Shown: piece by piece, positions 52,402 through 62,907 of the stretch
Layout: every line of letters begins with the position of its first letter
How positions within the stretch are numbered: position 1 is the first letter of the stretch
Source: Dryocosmus kuriphilus
Lineage: Eukaryota; Arthropoda; Insecta; Hymenoptera; Cynipidae
Direction: 5' to 3'
Assembly: GCA_038277395.1 (NCBI GenBank)
Contig: CM076192.1
Location: forward strand, 47,433,356 to 47,497,355
DNA: 64,000 bases
Made by a program: the position numbers and the translations under genes
The notes under the pieces: generated by a model
What the model was told of the DNA's origin: nothing
Database searches by the model: none
Seen by the model: the letters and a program-made list of their open reading frames with translations, nothing else

Positions 52402-53108
52402 TCATTTTGCAGGTTGCAATTTTAATCCGGTCACTCTGAGTCGGTCGAGTAATAATACTAAATTCTGATTATGTTCTTTGATGCTTTGCCCGAAAATAAC
52501 TATGTCGTCTAGATAAACAAAACAATGTTTTCCGACGAGTCCCCGTAGCACCTGATCCATCATAAGTTGGAAAATGGCCGGAGCATTTTTTAACTGAAAA
52601 GGGAGCCTATTGTATTCAAAATGTCCGTCTTTTGTGGAAAAGGCCGTTAACTTTTTTGATTCCTCTTTCAATGGGATTTTATGAAATCCTGAGGTGAGGT
52701 CGAAGGCGAAGAAGAATTTTAATTTACCCAGGTGACCTAAGATGTCGTCTGTTACTGGTAAAGGGTAAGCATCTTGGTCAGTGTCGAGATTTATTCCTCT
52801 ATAATCAGTGACCATACGTAATTTTCCCCCTTTTTGGGTACTACCCATATTGATGAATTAAAAGGTGAACTTGAAGGCCTTATTATACCTTGCTGGAGTA
52901 GAGAAGCTACCTCTTCTCTCACAAAATTTTGTTGGCTTTCTGGTGGTCGATAAGCTTTAATATTGATAATTTTATCGGATTTTAAAATGATCTCGTGTTC
53001 GATTAGATTAGTGCAAGGTATGGGGTCTCCGCCTAAAGTGTATACATCGGTGAATTGGGAAATAATTTGCCAAATCGGATCGGCCAATTCTGACTCAATG
53101 TGGTCCAT
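52402..53108 (-). pseudogene. Reverse transcriptase (errantivirus-like)
   Basis: 53108-52791 covers the N-terminus (IIRPSSSPFNSSIWVVPKKG). The frame then shifts to 52848-52402 with MVTDYRGINLDT, FAFDLTSGFHKIPL (first Asp), LPFQLKNAPAIFQ and the catalytic CFVYLDDIVIFGQ. One frameshift near 52830 and one near 52400. Confidence 0.9.
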
Positions 53109-53260
53109 GCGAGTTTTTTCTAATAAGTTTAGGATCCTTGGGTTATTAATTTGTTCAGCTTTTTTTATTCCTTGTTCTGAGATTTTGGTTATCCTGTCGA
53201 TAGGTTCGTAACTGGTGCGGTCACTCTCATCGGCCTGTCAGAATAGTTAAAGAAGGGTGC

Positions 53261-53887
53261 CTACAACTTCTCATTTCTTATCCAATAGATTCTGGATGGT
53301 ACATTTTCGCCTTCCTCTATCCAGACATCTACGTCAAGGTCAGATTCTAATTTGATATCATTTACTTTCGCGGCTCTCCCGGGAACATAAGCGCCGTCCG
53401 CATGTAATGGTAATTTCACCTTTTCAAGTATGAGGAATCTCGGGGTGATGGCATGCCTTTGAAATTTCCTGAGAAAAGGTATTCCTATGATACCTTCCTC
53501 AGGTAATGGGAAGTCGTTGTGAACTACGTGAAAAATATGTTTTTTGTTGAAATAGTTCACGTATACTGCTTCCGTTGATATGTGCTTATCTTTGCCCATG
53601 AGGAAGTTCTTTTTCATCCGGAAAGGCGTGGTACCGCTTGGTACTGTTTTTTCTTTGATAAGATTTATAGATGACCCGGAGTCGACGAGTAATCTATAAG
53701 TACTTCCGCCTGCTCCTCGTCCCACGATAGACTGGAGCTTTCCGCATATGGCTGATACTCGGCCGTATCCTCGTAATTGATCTGTTCTTCTACTTCTTCT
53801 TGACTCATATGCTCTTGGTCTAAATAATCTTTTTCCTGGATGGTTCTGATTTGCGGGGGTCGCTTTTGGAATATACCTATTGGACAA
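53261..53887 (-). pseudogene. Protease region (errantivirus-like)
   Basis: Active site RLLVDSGSSINLI (Asp-Ser-Gly) and EEGIIGIPFLRKF are readable. This frame overlaps the end of the gag frame (53665-54135) by about 220 bp, so frameshifting or a broken junction is involved. It ends before the pol frame with a stop near 53260. Confidence 0.85.
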
Positions 53888-55227
53888 TTTCTTTGATGCG
53901 GTAATTGGCCCTGACTAGCAAAGTTTCCTGGTTTTCCACACTTGTGACAAGTCAGTTTAAATTTGTCCGTATCGGTGCCCTGAGTAGTTCCAAATTGGGA
54001 TGATCGGTATAAGGGTGTTGTCTGCTGCCCCTTTTGTGAAGGTGAAAATGTTCTTTGAGGGATTTGAGGCGCATGTCGCATTGGCATTCTGAATCCTGTC
54101 TGTGTTCTTGTGGGTTGTGCTTCACGTAGCGACATTTTTATTTCAACAGCATGATCTTGCGCTTCTGCCAGATTAATGGGTTTTTGAGCTTTTACCTGCA
54201 GCCCTATTTCGCGTTTAAGATTGAATAAATATCTCTTTAGACATACCTTTTCTTCTATACTAATAGCTATTTTTCTTCCTAACCGCCCATAACTTTCATT
54301 TTGAACAGCGTATTTTAGCTCGTTAACTCCCTACCGAAATCTAAGGTTAAAATTCTGGACTGTTTCCGTCGGTCCCTGTCTGCAAATTTTCATAAAGCTC
54401 TTCGTAAGAATTAATAATGGTGAATCTTAAGGCTCTTTCAAATTTTCCTTGAATTTTTTCCGCTATCACGAAGTCTAATAAAAAATCGGGTTGGTTACAA
54501 CGTTTTCTCGCCTTTTTCACCATTTTGATCAAATCTTCTGTTCCTACATCGTCCTGATCGTTAAGTGGTTTGATAGTGCGCATAATTTCTTTAGCTTGGA
54601 TCGTACCTTCATCTTGAAGATTTGCGGAAGGCATAGGGTAGACAAGGTAATTTGACAATTTCCTATTCCGATAGACAGGTTCTCGGTTATGAAGGTTCGT
54701 GGGGGGTGTAGCCCAGAAGGGTGATTTTGTGCTTCATTGCTGTAATAGTTAAATTCCTGGGGATTTGTATAGGGTATACAGCCGTCAGGGCAATTACTTA
54801 TATCTATGGGGCGGCTAGATTCTCGATTTTGATTGAGAATACTTCTTTCTGCCTCGTCCGATGTTATTTCCGGATCCTCTCTGTCCGTTTGTATCTGGGT
54901 TCTTAATCCGACTCGGCTGGCTAAAGTTCTAATTTCTCCCATCCTATTTGCATTTTCTTTAGACAAAAATCTCATACTATTTTCTAAACCGCTCATTCCA
55001 GCTAAGATGGAATACAACATCTGATCGGCTGTTAGAGGAGAGGGAATAGGAGCGGATGCGGGGGATGCCATTATCGCTATTCTAAAAGGAGTATTAATTT
55101 TGTCTATTATGTCGGTAGAGTCAGAGTCACTCGTTTCGGTATCGTAATCTACAGGTGAGTTCTTCCTGTACGCTTGGAAAGACACTTTTGCTATCTTATC
55201 TGTTTCTTTTGATAGAAGGGTGTCCAT
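53665..55227 (-). pseudogene. Gag (errantivirus-like)
   Basis: Three pieces: 55227-54544 (N-terminus, acidic, then ILAGMSGLENSMRFLSK), 54658-54347 (capsid, with LDFVIAEKIQGKFERALRF) and 54135-53665 (nucleocapsid). The knuckle starts CHKCGKPG but has Asn in place of the expected His, with the last Cys displaced. Frameshifts lie near 54650 and 54340. Confidence 0.8.
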
Positions 55228-56133
55228 GTCGCGTACACTTTACAATTTTCGTTGCATTTTTTAACTTCTTCTTTTTCTAACTCCGTGTGGTATTATTCTT
55301 ATTTTAGCGTGACAATTGTTTCCTGTTTAAACCTCTCTATACCTTTGAAATACCAGTGTGTTTGCCTAGCTATTATTTTTTCTTTTTCTTTTTTGTTTTA
55401 GTGACGGGTGTTTTGTGTCGCGGTTTCTGTAGTGTGCTTTATTACTTTAGTATTCGCTGACTAGTTGCTACAAACTAGTCAAACATACCAAAGTATTGAA
55501 ATATTTTTTTAACGGTGAGATGTCTGGAGTGCAAAGACTATCTCAACATAAACCAATAAACTCAACCCCACCGGAGATAGAATTACCTCTGATTCGATCT
55601 TCGTTACCCTACTCAGTCCGTAGCTTTACGCTTAAATTGGTTTAATTAACCTAAGTGTAGGCTTATGCTTACTTTCTTCCAATGATAGCTGCGTGGTTGT
55701 CCTCTTCTTGTGTGGAGATGGTGAACCGGGCGTAGCGGCATGAAGTATCGACCGCTTGCTTCTGCAAACTTCTTTTAGTCCTCGTAGGACGGTGCGGTGG
55801 TGAACCGGCACGGCGCGACGTATCGGCGATTTTCTGTCACTTGCCTCTTCTCTGAGAATTGTTCCCGAGGGTTTACAGCAGTGTATCGCTTACCCAGATT
55901 TCCTTTTTTCAGGTTTTCGTGAATACTGGTTTAGGTAGGATAGGGCCTACTTCAGTTCAGCCTCTAGTTTTACCAATATCGTTACTTGCCTGCTTTTTTA
56001 CGAGGAAAAATTCGTAAATATCTCCTCGGAGTCCTTCTTTGGTTTTGTGGAATTTTCCTCTCTTGGTCCACTCCAGGTGTTTATTTTCAAAATGGTGCAG
56101 TTTGATATTTTTAACTGTGATCGTTTGCCACCA
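55228..56133 (-). other. Leader of the errantivirus-like element
   Basis: About 0.9 kb between primer site and gag ATG, without a recognisable frame. Confidence 0.5.
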
Positions 56134-56150
56134 TCCTGGCAGGATCGCCA
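56134..56150 (-). promoter_or_regulatory. Primer binding site, tRNA-Arg type
   Basis: On the minus strand TGGCGATCCTGCCAGGA starts four bases after the LTR. It fits the 3' end of an insect tRNA-Arg (TCCTGGCAGGATCG plus CCA), as used by the mdg1/412 group. Assignment from memory of the tRNA. Confidence 0.7.
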
Positions 56151-56154
56151 AAAA

Positions 56155-56337
56155 TGTGACGGGGTCAAGAAAGGATTTAACTTTTTAAAAAGTAGTCGCG
56201 CTGACACGTAATCAGAGCGACGTTTCTTTATTCTGAATCGTAACTGGGATTGATAAGAACTGGTGCGCTGGGCCAAAGCGCTACAACATATAGCCCTTTT
56301 GTCATATCTAAATGCGTGGGCGTATGCCACTGTTACA
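56155..56337 (-). repeat. 5' LTR (right), 183 bp
   Basis: TGTGACGGGG...CACTGTTACA, followed by ACGT. It is the undeleted reference for the 76-bp left LTR. Confidence 0.9.
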
Positions 56338-56341
56338 ACGT

Positions 56342-56807
56342 CCAAGCAAGTGTATATTCTTCACGCGGTGACCGAGTCCCGCGCAAGGTCACGCGACAGA
56401 TCTCGGAAACAAAGGACGATCGTAGAACGAAAATAAGCATATTTTCGAACTCCGGACAATTAACTGTGTAAGTAAAGTTCCAGTTTTAAATATAATCTGG
56501 AAATAGAAAACCAATACGGATATAAATATAGGGTTTCCAAATATTGGAAATAAAATGATCCAATGAAGTAATATACCACAGGTTCGAAAAATATGAAACA
56601 AAATATAATTATGGTGTTCATTATATATAAAACAGGGCGTGGGCCCGGGGGTGCCATCCACTTGAGTCGCTGGAGGGGGCGGCATGGTGACAAAATTTTT
56701 GGTAGTAAAGGGTGGCGCTGCAAAAATCTTGCCCAGGGCGAAAAGTACTCTAAAGCTGGCCCCTATTATTAAGGCCATGAAAAATAAAAACAAAAATGGC
56801 CAACCCG
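56342..56807. other. Flank with hAT-like fragment
   Basis: No LTR of the next Gypsy copy is recognised. 56634-56775 contains GGGCGCTGCAAAxATCTTGCC and CTCTAAAGCTGGCCCC, words typical of hAT-type ends, but no paired end was fixed. Confidence 0.3.
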
Positions 56808-58970
56808 TTTAACATTTAAGCCGATCAGGATGATAGCCTGGACTTGGAAGGAGCGCCTGCACTTTCAATCCAGGAGAATAATCTAAATAACGTTACAGCT
56901 AGGCCCAGAATTATAAATTCAGAAAATTTGGGAACAATCAGCAAAATCCTGAATAGGTTACTAGGTCGCGGTAGAGGATTTAGGAAAAATAATTGAGAGA
57001 TTTTTTAGGTGGGAAAGAAATGAACAAATGACAGACTTAACCAAGAACGGTATATGACAACTCAAATTACTCCAGGTTAAAGACACTTAACTCTGGACAT
57101 TCCCAGTCACTCCTTATTCTGGGACAGTTCTGACTTGAAAAATGTTGTTTTACCAATAAGACGAAACAAAAATTTAAATAACAGTCCAGGGAATGCTATG
57201 CGTAATAAAACTTACACTGAAAATGCTAATAAAATCAATGATGAGACGTTCGAATTAGACTCTTTTCTCGACAAAAATACGCAATTTCTTTCGAAAAGTG
57301 ACATATTGGTAGAATACGATAAGAAGCAAGCGAAAGAATGACAACAATTCTTAAAGTAATTACAGGAAAGGGAAAAAATTAGGAAATTAAACTTTAAGCC
57401 AAAACCTTCGACAAATAGTTCTTTTGAAAAGGAAATTCCAGATAGAGAAAAATCGAAAACAGAGATTAGGAAAAAGAGAAATGAATCATGCGTTAGACAG
57501 TCAGTTCAATTTGACCTAGAAGAAGATCCACAAGAACCTATGGTAGATATTTAGAAAATAAAATTATCAGTCGTAGTAGGAAAAGAGAAAGCAAGTTGAA
57601 ATTGCAAGGTTTCGATAACAGCAAACCTCAGGAGACATCAAATCAGAACAGAACTCGTAGAGCTTTAACAGCAAGAGACAGATCAAATAGACAATCACGA
57701 ATTCACGTAAACAATCCAGAAGACGATTACGAACCCGAAAATATTAATAACCAAACAATCCAGGCAACGTATTTTCTTTCGGGTATGGCTCAAACACCAT
57801 TCCAAATTATGAGTAATTGGCCGGTCAAATTCAGGAATAATAAAGAAGACAGTCCAGCAAATTTGTTGGAGAATCTGAAGCGGTTTAAACGAGGTTACAG
57901 AGGTTCTAAAAAATCTTGACGCTTTTTTGATGAAAGACGCTCGCGATTAGTGTCCTATTAACAAAAGCTGATGTAGAACACTTTCCGATTTCCTTAAAGA
58001 TTTTAAAAACGCGTATATAGATGAAAAATTCTCAAAATTTAGACAAAAAATAAAGTTTTGTAATCAAAAAAGAACTCAGGAATATTCACTTATATCTGAC
58101 AGAAACACGAAAATTATTTATAAAACTTTACCCAAGAAAAAGTTGTGAATGGGAATTGCGCTCCACATACAAAAATCTTAGAATATAATACAAAATGTAT
58201 ATTAAAAAGAATGATTTTGAAACCTGCGAGGAACTTGAAGATTTAGGAAAAGAATGTAAAACAGAGCTAGCTAAATCAAAAATTAGAGGGCAGGGTTTAC
58301 AGATAACAGAACCTAAAATAGAGGATAAAAATGAAGAAAAACGAAATAGCTGTAACAGTGATAAGAATAATACGGAAAATGTTAAAGAAGGTAAAAGGGA
58401 AAATAATGACAATAAAAATTGAAACAAAAACCAAAATAATCAAGGGAATAAAAAATTAAAAAATCGATATCCATTTTTCCTTATGGATTTCCTTTTCGAC
58501 CTTTCCTACAACAATACCATTCGAATCAAAGACCGAACTTCAGACCTAGGTCTCAGCAAAACTTCCAACCTGAATTCTAACAAAATTTACAAGCCAGATG
58601 CCCATGCTATAAACCAAGGTATCCGTTCAATCCACACAATCAAATGCTACCTCAATTTACCCAAATGACTATAGGTTCTAACTAAGGGTAAAATCAACCA
58701 ATGCTAGAATTTCCAATAGAAAAAGCGAAAAACTCTCCTGGTATAAACAATAATTCACAAAAACAAAATCCCTAAATGTCAAGCTACAGCAACAAGAACC
58801 AAAATTTGGGATATAATAACACGAACCAACAAAATATAATTACAAACACAGGGAAAAATATAAATTCCAAAAATGCAGGAGGAGAAAAAGGTACAAATGA
58901 TACTAATTGTTTTTATTTGCCAGGTCATTTTAAAAGAGAATGGCTTTATTACCATGCTTAAAACCAGGGA
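56808..58970 (+). pseudogene. Gag of the old Gypsy relative
   Basis: The N-terminus shows SLDLEGA and GRGRGFRKNN, as in the intact gag. The capsid start TPFQIMSNWPVKFRNNKEDSP is near 57800, and NLDAFLMKDARD follows in another frame near 57930. The knuckle near 58905 reads NCFYLPGHFKREW, having lost two of three Cys. It ends with GGY and TAG near 58980, the same stop codon as the intact copy. Confidence 0.85.
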
Positions 58971-59019
58971 AACTGGATGGGCGGGTATTAGGATCAAACA
59001 AGTTAAGCCCTATTACCGA

Positions 59020-59670
59020 ACCGTCAGAAATATTAAATTCGGAAAAGGAAGAATTGACGGAAGCACGTTTCCACTTGATGACAAAATTCGAAAACAATTT
59101 GCACAAGATCTTTCGTATGTAGGAATAGGATTAATAGAAAAAATCAAAAAGGCTAACTATAATATTTTCAAGACAGTTTCGTGTAGCTTAATGGTAGTAA
59201 AGGGCGAAATAGTAGAAATAATAGGGCGAGTAACTATCCTTATTTTAATCGGTAAAACGGTGACACATACTTTTCAGATTAATTCCAAAATTAAAATCCG
59301 TAGAAATGTTAGGTACAGATATGCTAAAAAGCTTACGAATGACTCTGGACTATGATTCAGGGAATTGGTGGCTACCAGGTAATCCACCTACGCGCGATCC
59401 AGTGGATCCCCCTCCCAATTACTGGTGACTCAATCAGAACCGAAAGAGAATCCGAAAATAAAGACAGAGAAAACATAAATAATGGACATAATTTAATAAT
59501 TAAAAATGAAAATCAAAAGGATGAATTGAAACCAAAATTCGGAAGAACAATTAGTTTAAAAAGCGATAGAGAGGTTGACAGAACCAACCTAAAAGCACAA
59601 AATAGCGAAATCCCGCTAGCAGATAATAATCCAAATCCATACCAAAAAAATGAGAATCTGTCAATAGTTT
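59020..59670 (+). pseudogene. Protease region of the old Gypsy relative
   Basis: ARFHLMTKFEN matches the segment before the active site, but the DTGAS segment is missing, and the frame resumes at IKKANYNIFKTVSCSLMVV and EIIGRVTILILIG. Inactive. Confidence 0.85.
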
Positions 59671-59769
59671 AACCAAAAACAGGTCCAATCTTTTTAGATA
59701 ATAGTTCAGACAAACCTGGAAAAACTGAAAAACAGAATAGTCGTTCATCAGAAATTTGCGGGGTTATTA

Positions 59770-60107
59770 TTGAATTGAAAAATAATCAACAAAGCCAGTT
59801 CGAAAGATTAATTATTAGAAGATAAAATTTTTAATTTAACAGGGCAAAGAACATAGGGCAACTCACTTGGCTCAACATAAAATTAACGTGCAAGGACACG
59901 ACCTAATTAAAGAGCTCTATTATCACGTTAGCCCCAAAATAAAAGAAGTAATTATTTACACTATAGATAAATTATTAGAACAGGGAATAATAGAGCCATA
60001 TTGCTCAGGTTCGTCCAATCTGACAGCAATGATTAAAATCCGGGTAAAGATTACAGATTCTGCCTAGAATTTAGAAAGGTTAGTAATATAATAAAAAAAG
60101 ACTTATA
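59770..60107 (+). pseudogene. RT N-terminus of the old Gypsy relative (before mariner 1)
   Basis: HKINVQGHDLIKELYYHVSPKIKEVI matches the pol N-terminus of the intact copy. KKDLY is cut by the mariner at 60107. Confidence 0.88.
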
Positions 60108-61318
60108 CGAGGCACGTCCAGAAAGTAAGTGTACTCAATTTATGTAGGCTTCAAAAAAAATTTATTAAAACAAAAACGAAGTTGGTTACACTTGTACATA
60201 TGTAAGTTATTTTTTTCCACATAGTCACGATCCCTTTCGATGCAAGTGATGAGCCGCGGGATCAATTTTTTTATGCCTGCCTCGAAGAAGTCTCCCGCCA
60301 GCTCTTTCGCCCACTTCTCCACCTCCCCCTTCACCTCCTCGTCCGTTGAAAACTTGTTTTCACCCATGTGCACCTTCAGGGAAGTGAAGAGATGGAAATC
60401 TGAAGGGGCCAGGTCAGGGGAATTGGGGGAGTGGTTCAAAACATCCCATCCAAAAGAGTCCAGGAGTTGCTTCGTGGCGTTGGTCGTGTGAGGTTTGGCA
60501 TTGTCATGCAGCAGGCAGGCTCCCTTCGTCAGCATGTCCCTCCTTTTATGCCGAATCGCCCTTTTCAATTTTTTCAGCGTCTCACAGTATCTTGCCGCGT
60601 TGATGGTCTCCCCGTGAGGCAGATATTAAATCAAAATTATACCTTAATGGTCCCAAAACACGGATGCCATGATTTTTTTGTATGAAATTGTGGTTTTGAA
60701 TTTCTTGGCGGAGGTGACAAGGTGTGGCGCCATTGTTGAGACTGCCTCTTAGTTTCAGGCGTGTAGTGGGCAACCCAAGTTTCGTCTCCAGTAACAATAG
60801 AGAAAATCATCGCCTTCGCGTTCGTAGCGCTCCAAAAACTCTTTGGAGCTCTGCACTCGATTCAACTTGTGCTGTTCTGTCAGCTGTTTTGGGACCCACC
60901 TCGCAGACAATTTCCGATATCCGAGAGTTTCTGTGATTGTTTCGTGTAACAGGGATCTGGAGATTTGCGGAAACATCGCAGAAAAATCATCTAACGTCAA
61001 TCTGCGATCGTCACGGACCGCAATCTCGATTTTTTCCACAAGTTCGTCAGTCACCAATTGAAGGTCTTCCGCTCCTCTGATCGTCATGCACGGAAGTACA
61101 GCCATTTTTAAATTCGCGACACCACTTGTACACACTCGTACGATTCATAGCTCCATTACCGTAAACAGTTTTCACCTCATTATAAATCTCAACTGGAGCT
61201 TTTCCCTTCACAACGAGGTAGCGAATGTCGGCGCGAATTTCGCACTTGGCGGGAGATGCGATCAACCTTTTTCGCGAGAGATGCTACTGCGTCAAGAGTT
61301 TTCAACACACTAACCTCG
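60108..61318 (-). mobile_element. Mariner 1 (Tc1/mariner), inserted in the Gypsy RT
   Basis: Ends CGAGGCACGTCC (left) and the complement CGAGGTTAGTG (right), with TA at the left junction. The Gypsy RT resumes with PLMTEILDIL at 61338. The 1.2-kb length is near that of a full mariner. Confidence 0.88.
60140..61265 (-). pseudogene. Mariner 1 transposase, broken
   Basis: Cut-and-paste transposase in four overlapping frames. N-terminal helix-turn-helix 61265-61047 (RYLVVKGKAPVEIYNEV, then SVYKWCREFKNG). Second helix region 61135-60755 (LTLDDFSAMFPQISRSLLHE). Catalytic part GDETWVAHY near 60780 in another frame. C-terminal part 60568-60140 with LLHDNAKPHT and SPDLAPSDFHLF, spacing D-34-D. All catalytic Asp are kept, but the frameshifts make it inactive. 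Confidence 0.9.
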
Positions 61319-62104
61319 GATTGGTCAGATTGGTCAACTCCACTCATGACTGAAATTTTAGACATTCTTAAATCAGCAAAATTTATTTACAAAATAGATT
61401 TAAAACTCGCCTACTTACAAATATCATTAGAACAAAACTTTAAACCAATAACAGCTTTTAAGGTAGCTGGAAAGGGCATGTTTCAATTCCGCAGAATGCA
61501 AATCGGTCCTTCTGATGCACCAGCTACTTTTCAGAGACATATGGTCACATTATTACTCCAGACCTAAAACATAACATTTTTTGCTACTTAGACGACATAG
61601 TTATCGCGACTCAAAATTTAGACGATCACCTAAAATACTTAAATATTGTTTTGGATACAATAAATTAGGCAAATCTAACGATCCGTCCGTACAAGTGCGA
61701 ATTCGGCTGTTCGAAAATTAAACACCTAGGATTTAAAATAAACGAAAAAGGACTCCAAGTGGACAACGACAAATCCAGCCAATCCTAGACATTCATAAAC
61801 CAAAACGCATTAAACAATTACAACGATTAGTAGGTATGACAAGTTGATATAAGAAAGTTCATACCACACTTTGCAGATATAATAGAACCATTAAATAGAT
61901 TGTTAAAAAAGGATAAAAAATGGGATTGGGGATTAGAACAAGATGACGCATTTCAGAAAGTAAAAGACTTTAACATCAGCACCAATTCTCACATGTTCAG
62001 ATTTTACTCAACCCTTTCAAGTCGAGACAGATGCGAATATTACGAGGTTAGGAGACGTACTTACTCGAACCATAGACGGAATAAATTAATTGATTGAATA
62101 TGCG
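61319..62104 (+). pseudogene. RT palm to RNase H of the old Gypsy relative
   Basis: KFIYKIDLKLAYLQI (first Asp), APATFQRHM, then FCYLDDIVIAT near 61590 in another frame, KCEFGCSKIKHLGF near 61690, and WDWGLEQDDAFQKVKD near 61925. The end is cut by the MITE after an IEYA-like codon run. Confidence 0.88.
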
Positions 62105-62341
62105 GGGTCATATCATGTCTCAAGAGGCAAGTCTCTCTGCGGCATGTCTCACCTGCGGCATGTCACATCTGCGACATGTCATAACTGCGGCTTGTCATAC
62201 CTTTGGCATCTCTCTCCAATATATTGCCGACCCCTTTTCCATCGGGTGAGAGATGCCGCAGTGTGACAAGCCGCAGGTGTGACATGCCGCAGGTTAGACA
62301 TGCCGCGGAGAGACTTGCCTAATGAGACATGATATGGACCC
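62105..62341. mobile_element. Palindromic MITE, 237 bp, built from GCGGCATGTC repeats
   Basis: The left end GGGTCATATCATGTCTC matches the complement of the right end GGGTCCATATCATGTCTC. Both arms hold three to four copies of GCGGCATGTCxxACCT. GAATAT is repeated on both sides (62096-62101 and 62342-62347), suggesting a target duplication. It interrupts RNase H of the old Gypsy copy. Confidence 0.85.
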
Positions 62342-62907
62342 GAATATACTATTTGAGGCCTTAACACTGCCGAAGTTAGATACTCAGCCTCAGAAAAAGA
62401 GTGCTTGGCCGTTGTTTGGACTATTAGAAAATTTAGACCGTCCTCGACGGCTATTTCTTCAAATTCATAACGGACCACTTAGCGTTAAATTGGCTCTACA
62501 ACCTAAAAAACTTCGCTGGCCGATTAGCCAGATGGTCATTAAAACTCCTCGAATATGACTACGAAGTCATATATCATAAGGCAAGCTCAAATTTCGTACC
62601 CGATGCTCTTTCGAGATTAGGAGAATCGGATAAAACGGTAGTGTTCATGTTAGCATCTAGCGTTGAGGAACCAAAAGCTGAAGTAAACGACCCGACAGAC
62701 GAATGCTACTCAACCAAAATACGAAAATTACAGAAAAAACCGTCAAAAAAACGAAAAATGTCGATTCTAACACATGGAAACTCATCGTACAATAAAATTA
62801 CGAAAACAAGTTCTAGAGGAAAACCATGACAATATACAGGCAGGACATTTAGTTTCCAAAAAAACATACATGAGAATTTTGAATTACTACTTCTGGCCAG
62901 GAATGTA
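62342..62907 (+). pseudogene. RNase H end and integrase start of the old Gypsy relative
   Basis: YSASEKECLAVVWTIRKF (near 62380), ITDHLALNWLYNLK, VIYHKASSNFVPDALSRL, then QAGHLVSKKTYMRILNYYFWPGMY, which is the integrase zinc finger start, cut by mariner 2 at 62907. Confidence 0.9.

Larger units (their letters stand above)
48891..56337 (-). mobile_element. Errantivirus-like Ty3/Gypsy element with env remnant, degenerate
   Basis: LTRs TGTGACGGGG...CACTGTTACA, TSD ACGT, tRNA-Arg primer site, then gag, protease, RT, RNase H, integrase and an env-like tail on the minus strand. Every ORF is broken. The left LTR has lost about 107 bp relative to the right. Errantiviruses are endogenous insect retroviruses of the Gypsy group. 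This is an old, inactive copy. Confidence 0.9.
56808..62907 (+). mobile_element. Old Gypsy relative of the intact element, degenerate and nested
   Basis: The same gene order as the intact minus-strand element at 23672-33096, but on the plus strand and full of stops. It is interrupted by a mariner (60108-61318), a MITE (62105-62341) and a second mariner that cuts it off in the integrase at 62907. No LTR is visible. Confidence 0.9.
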
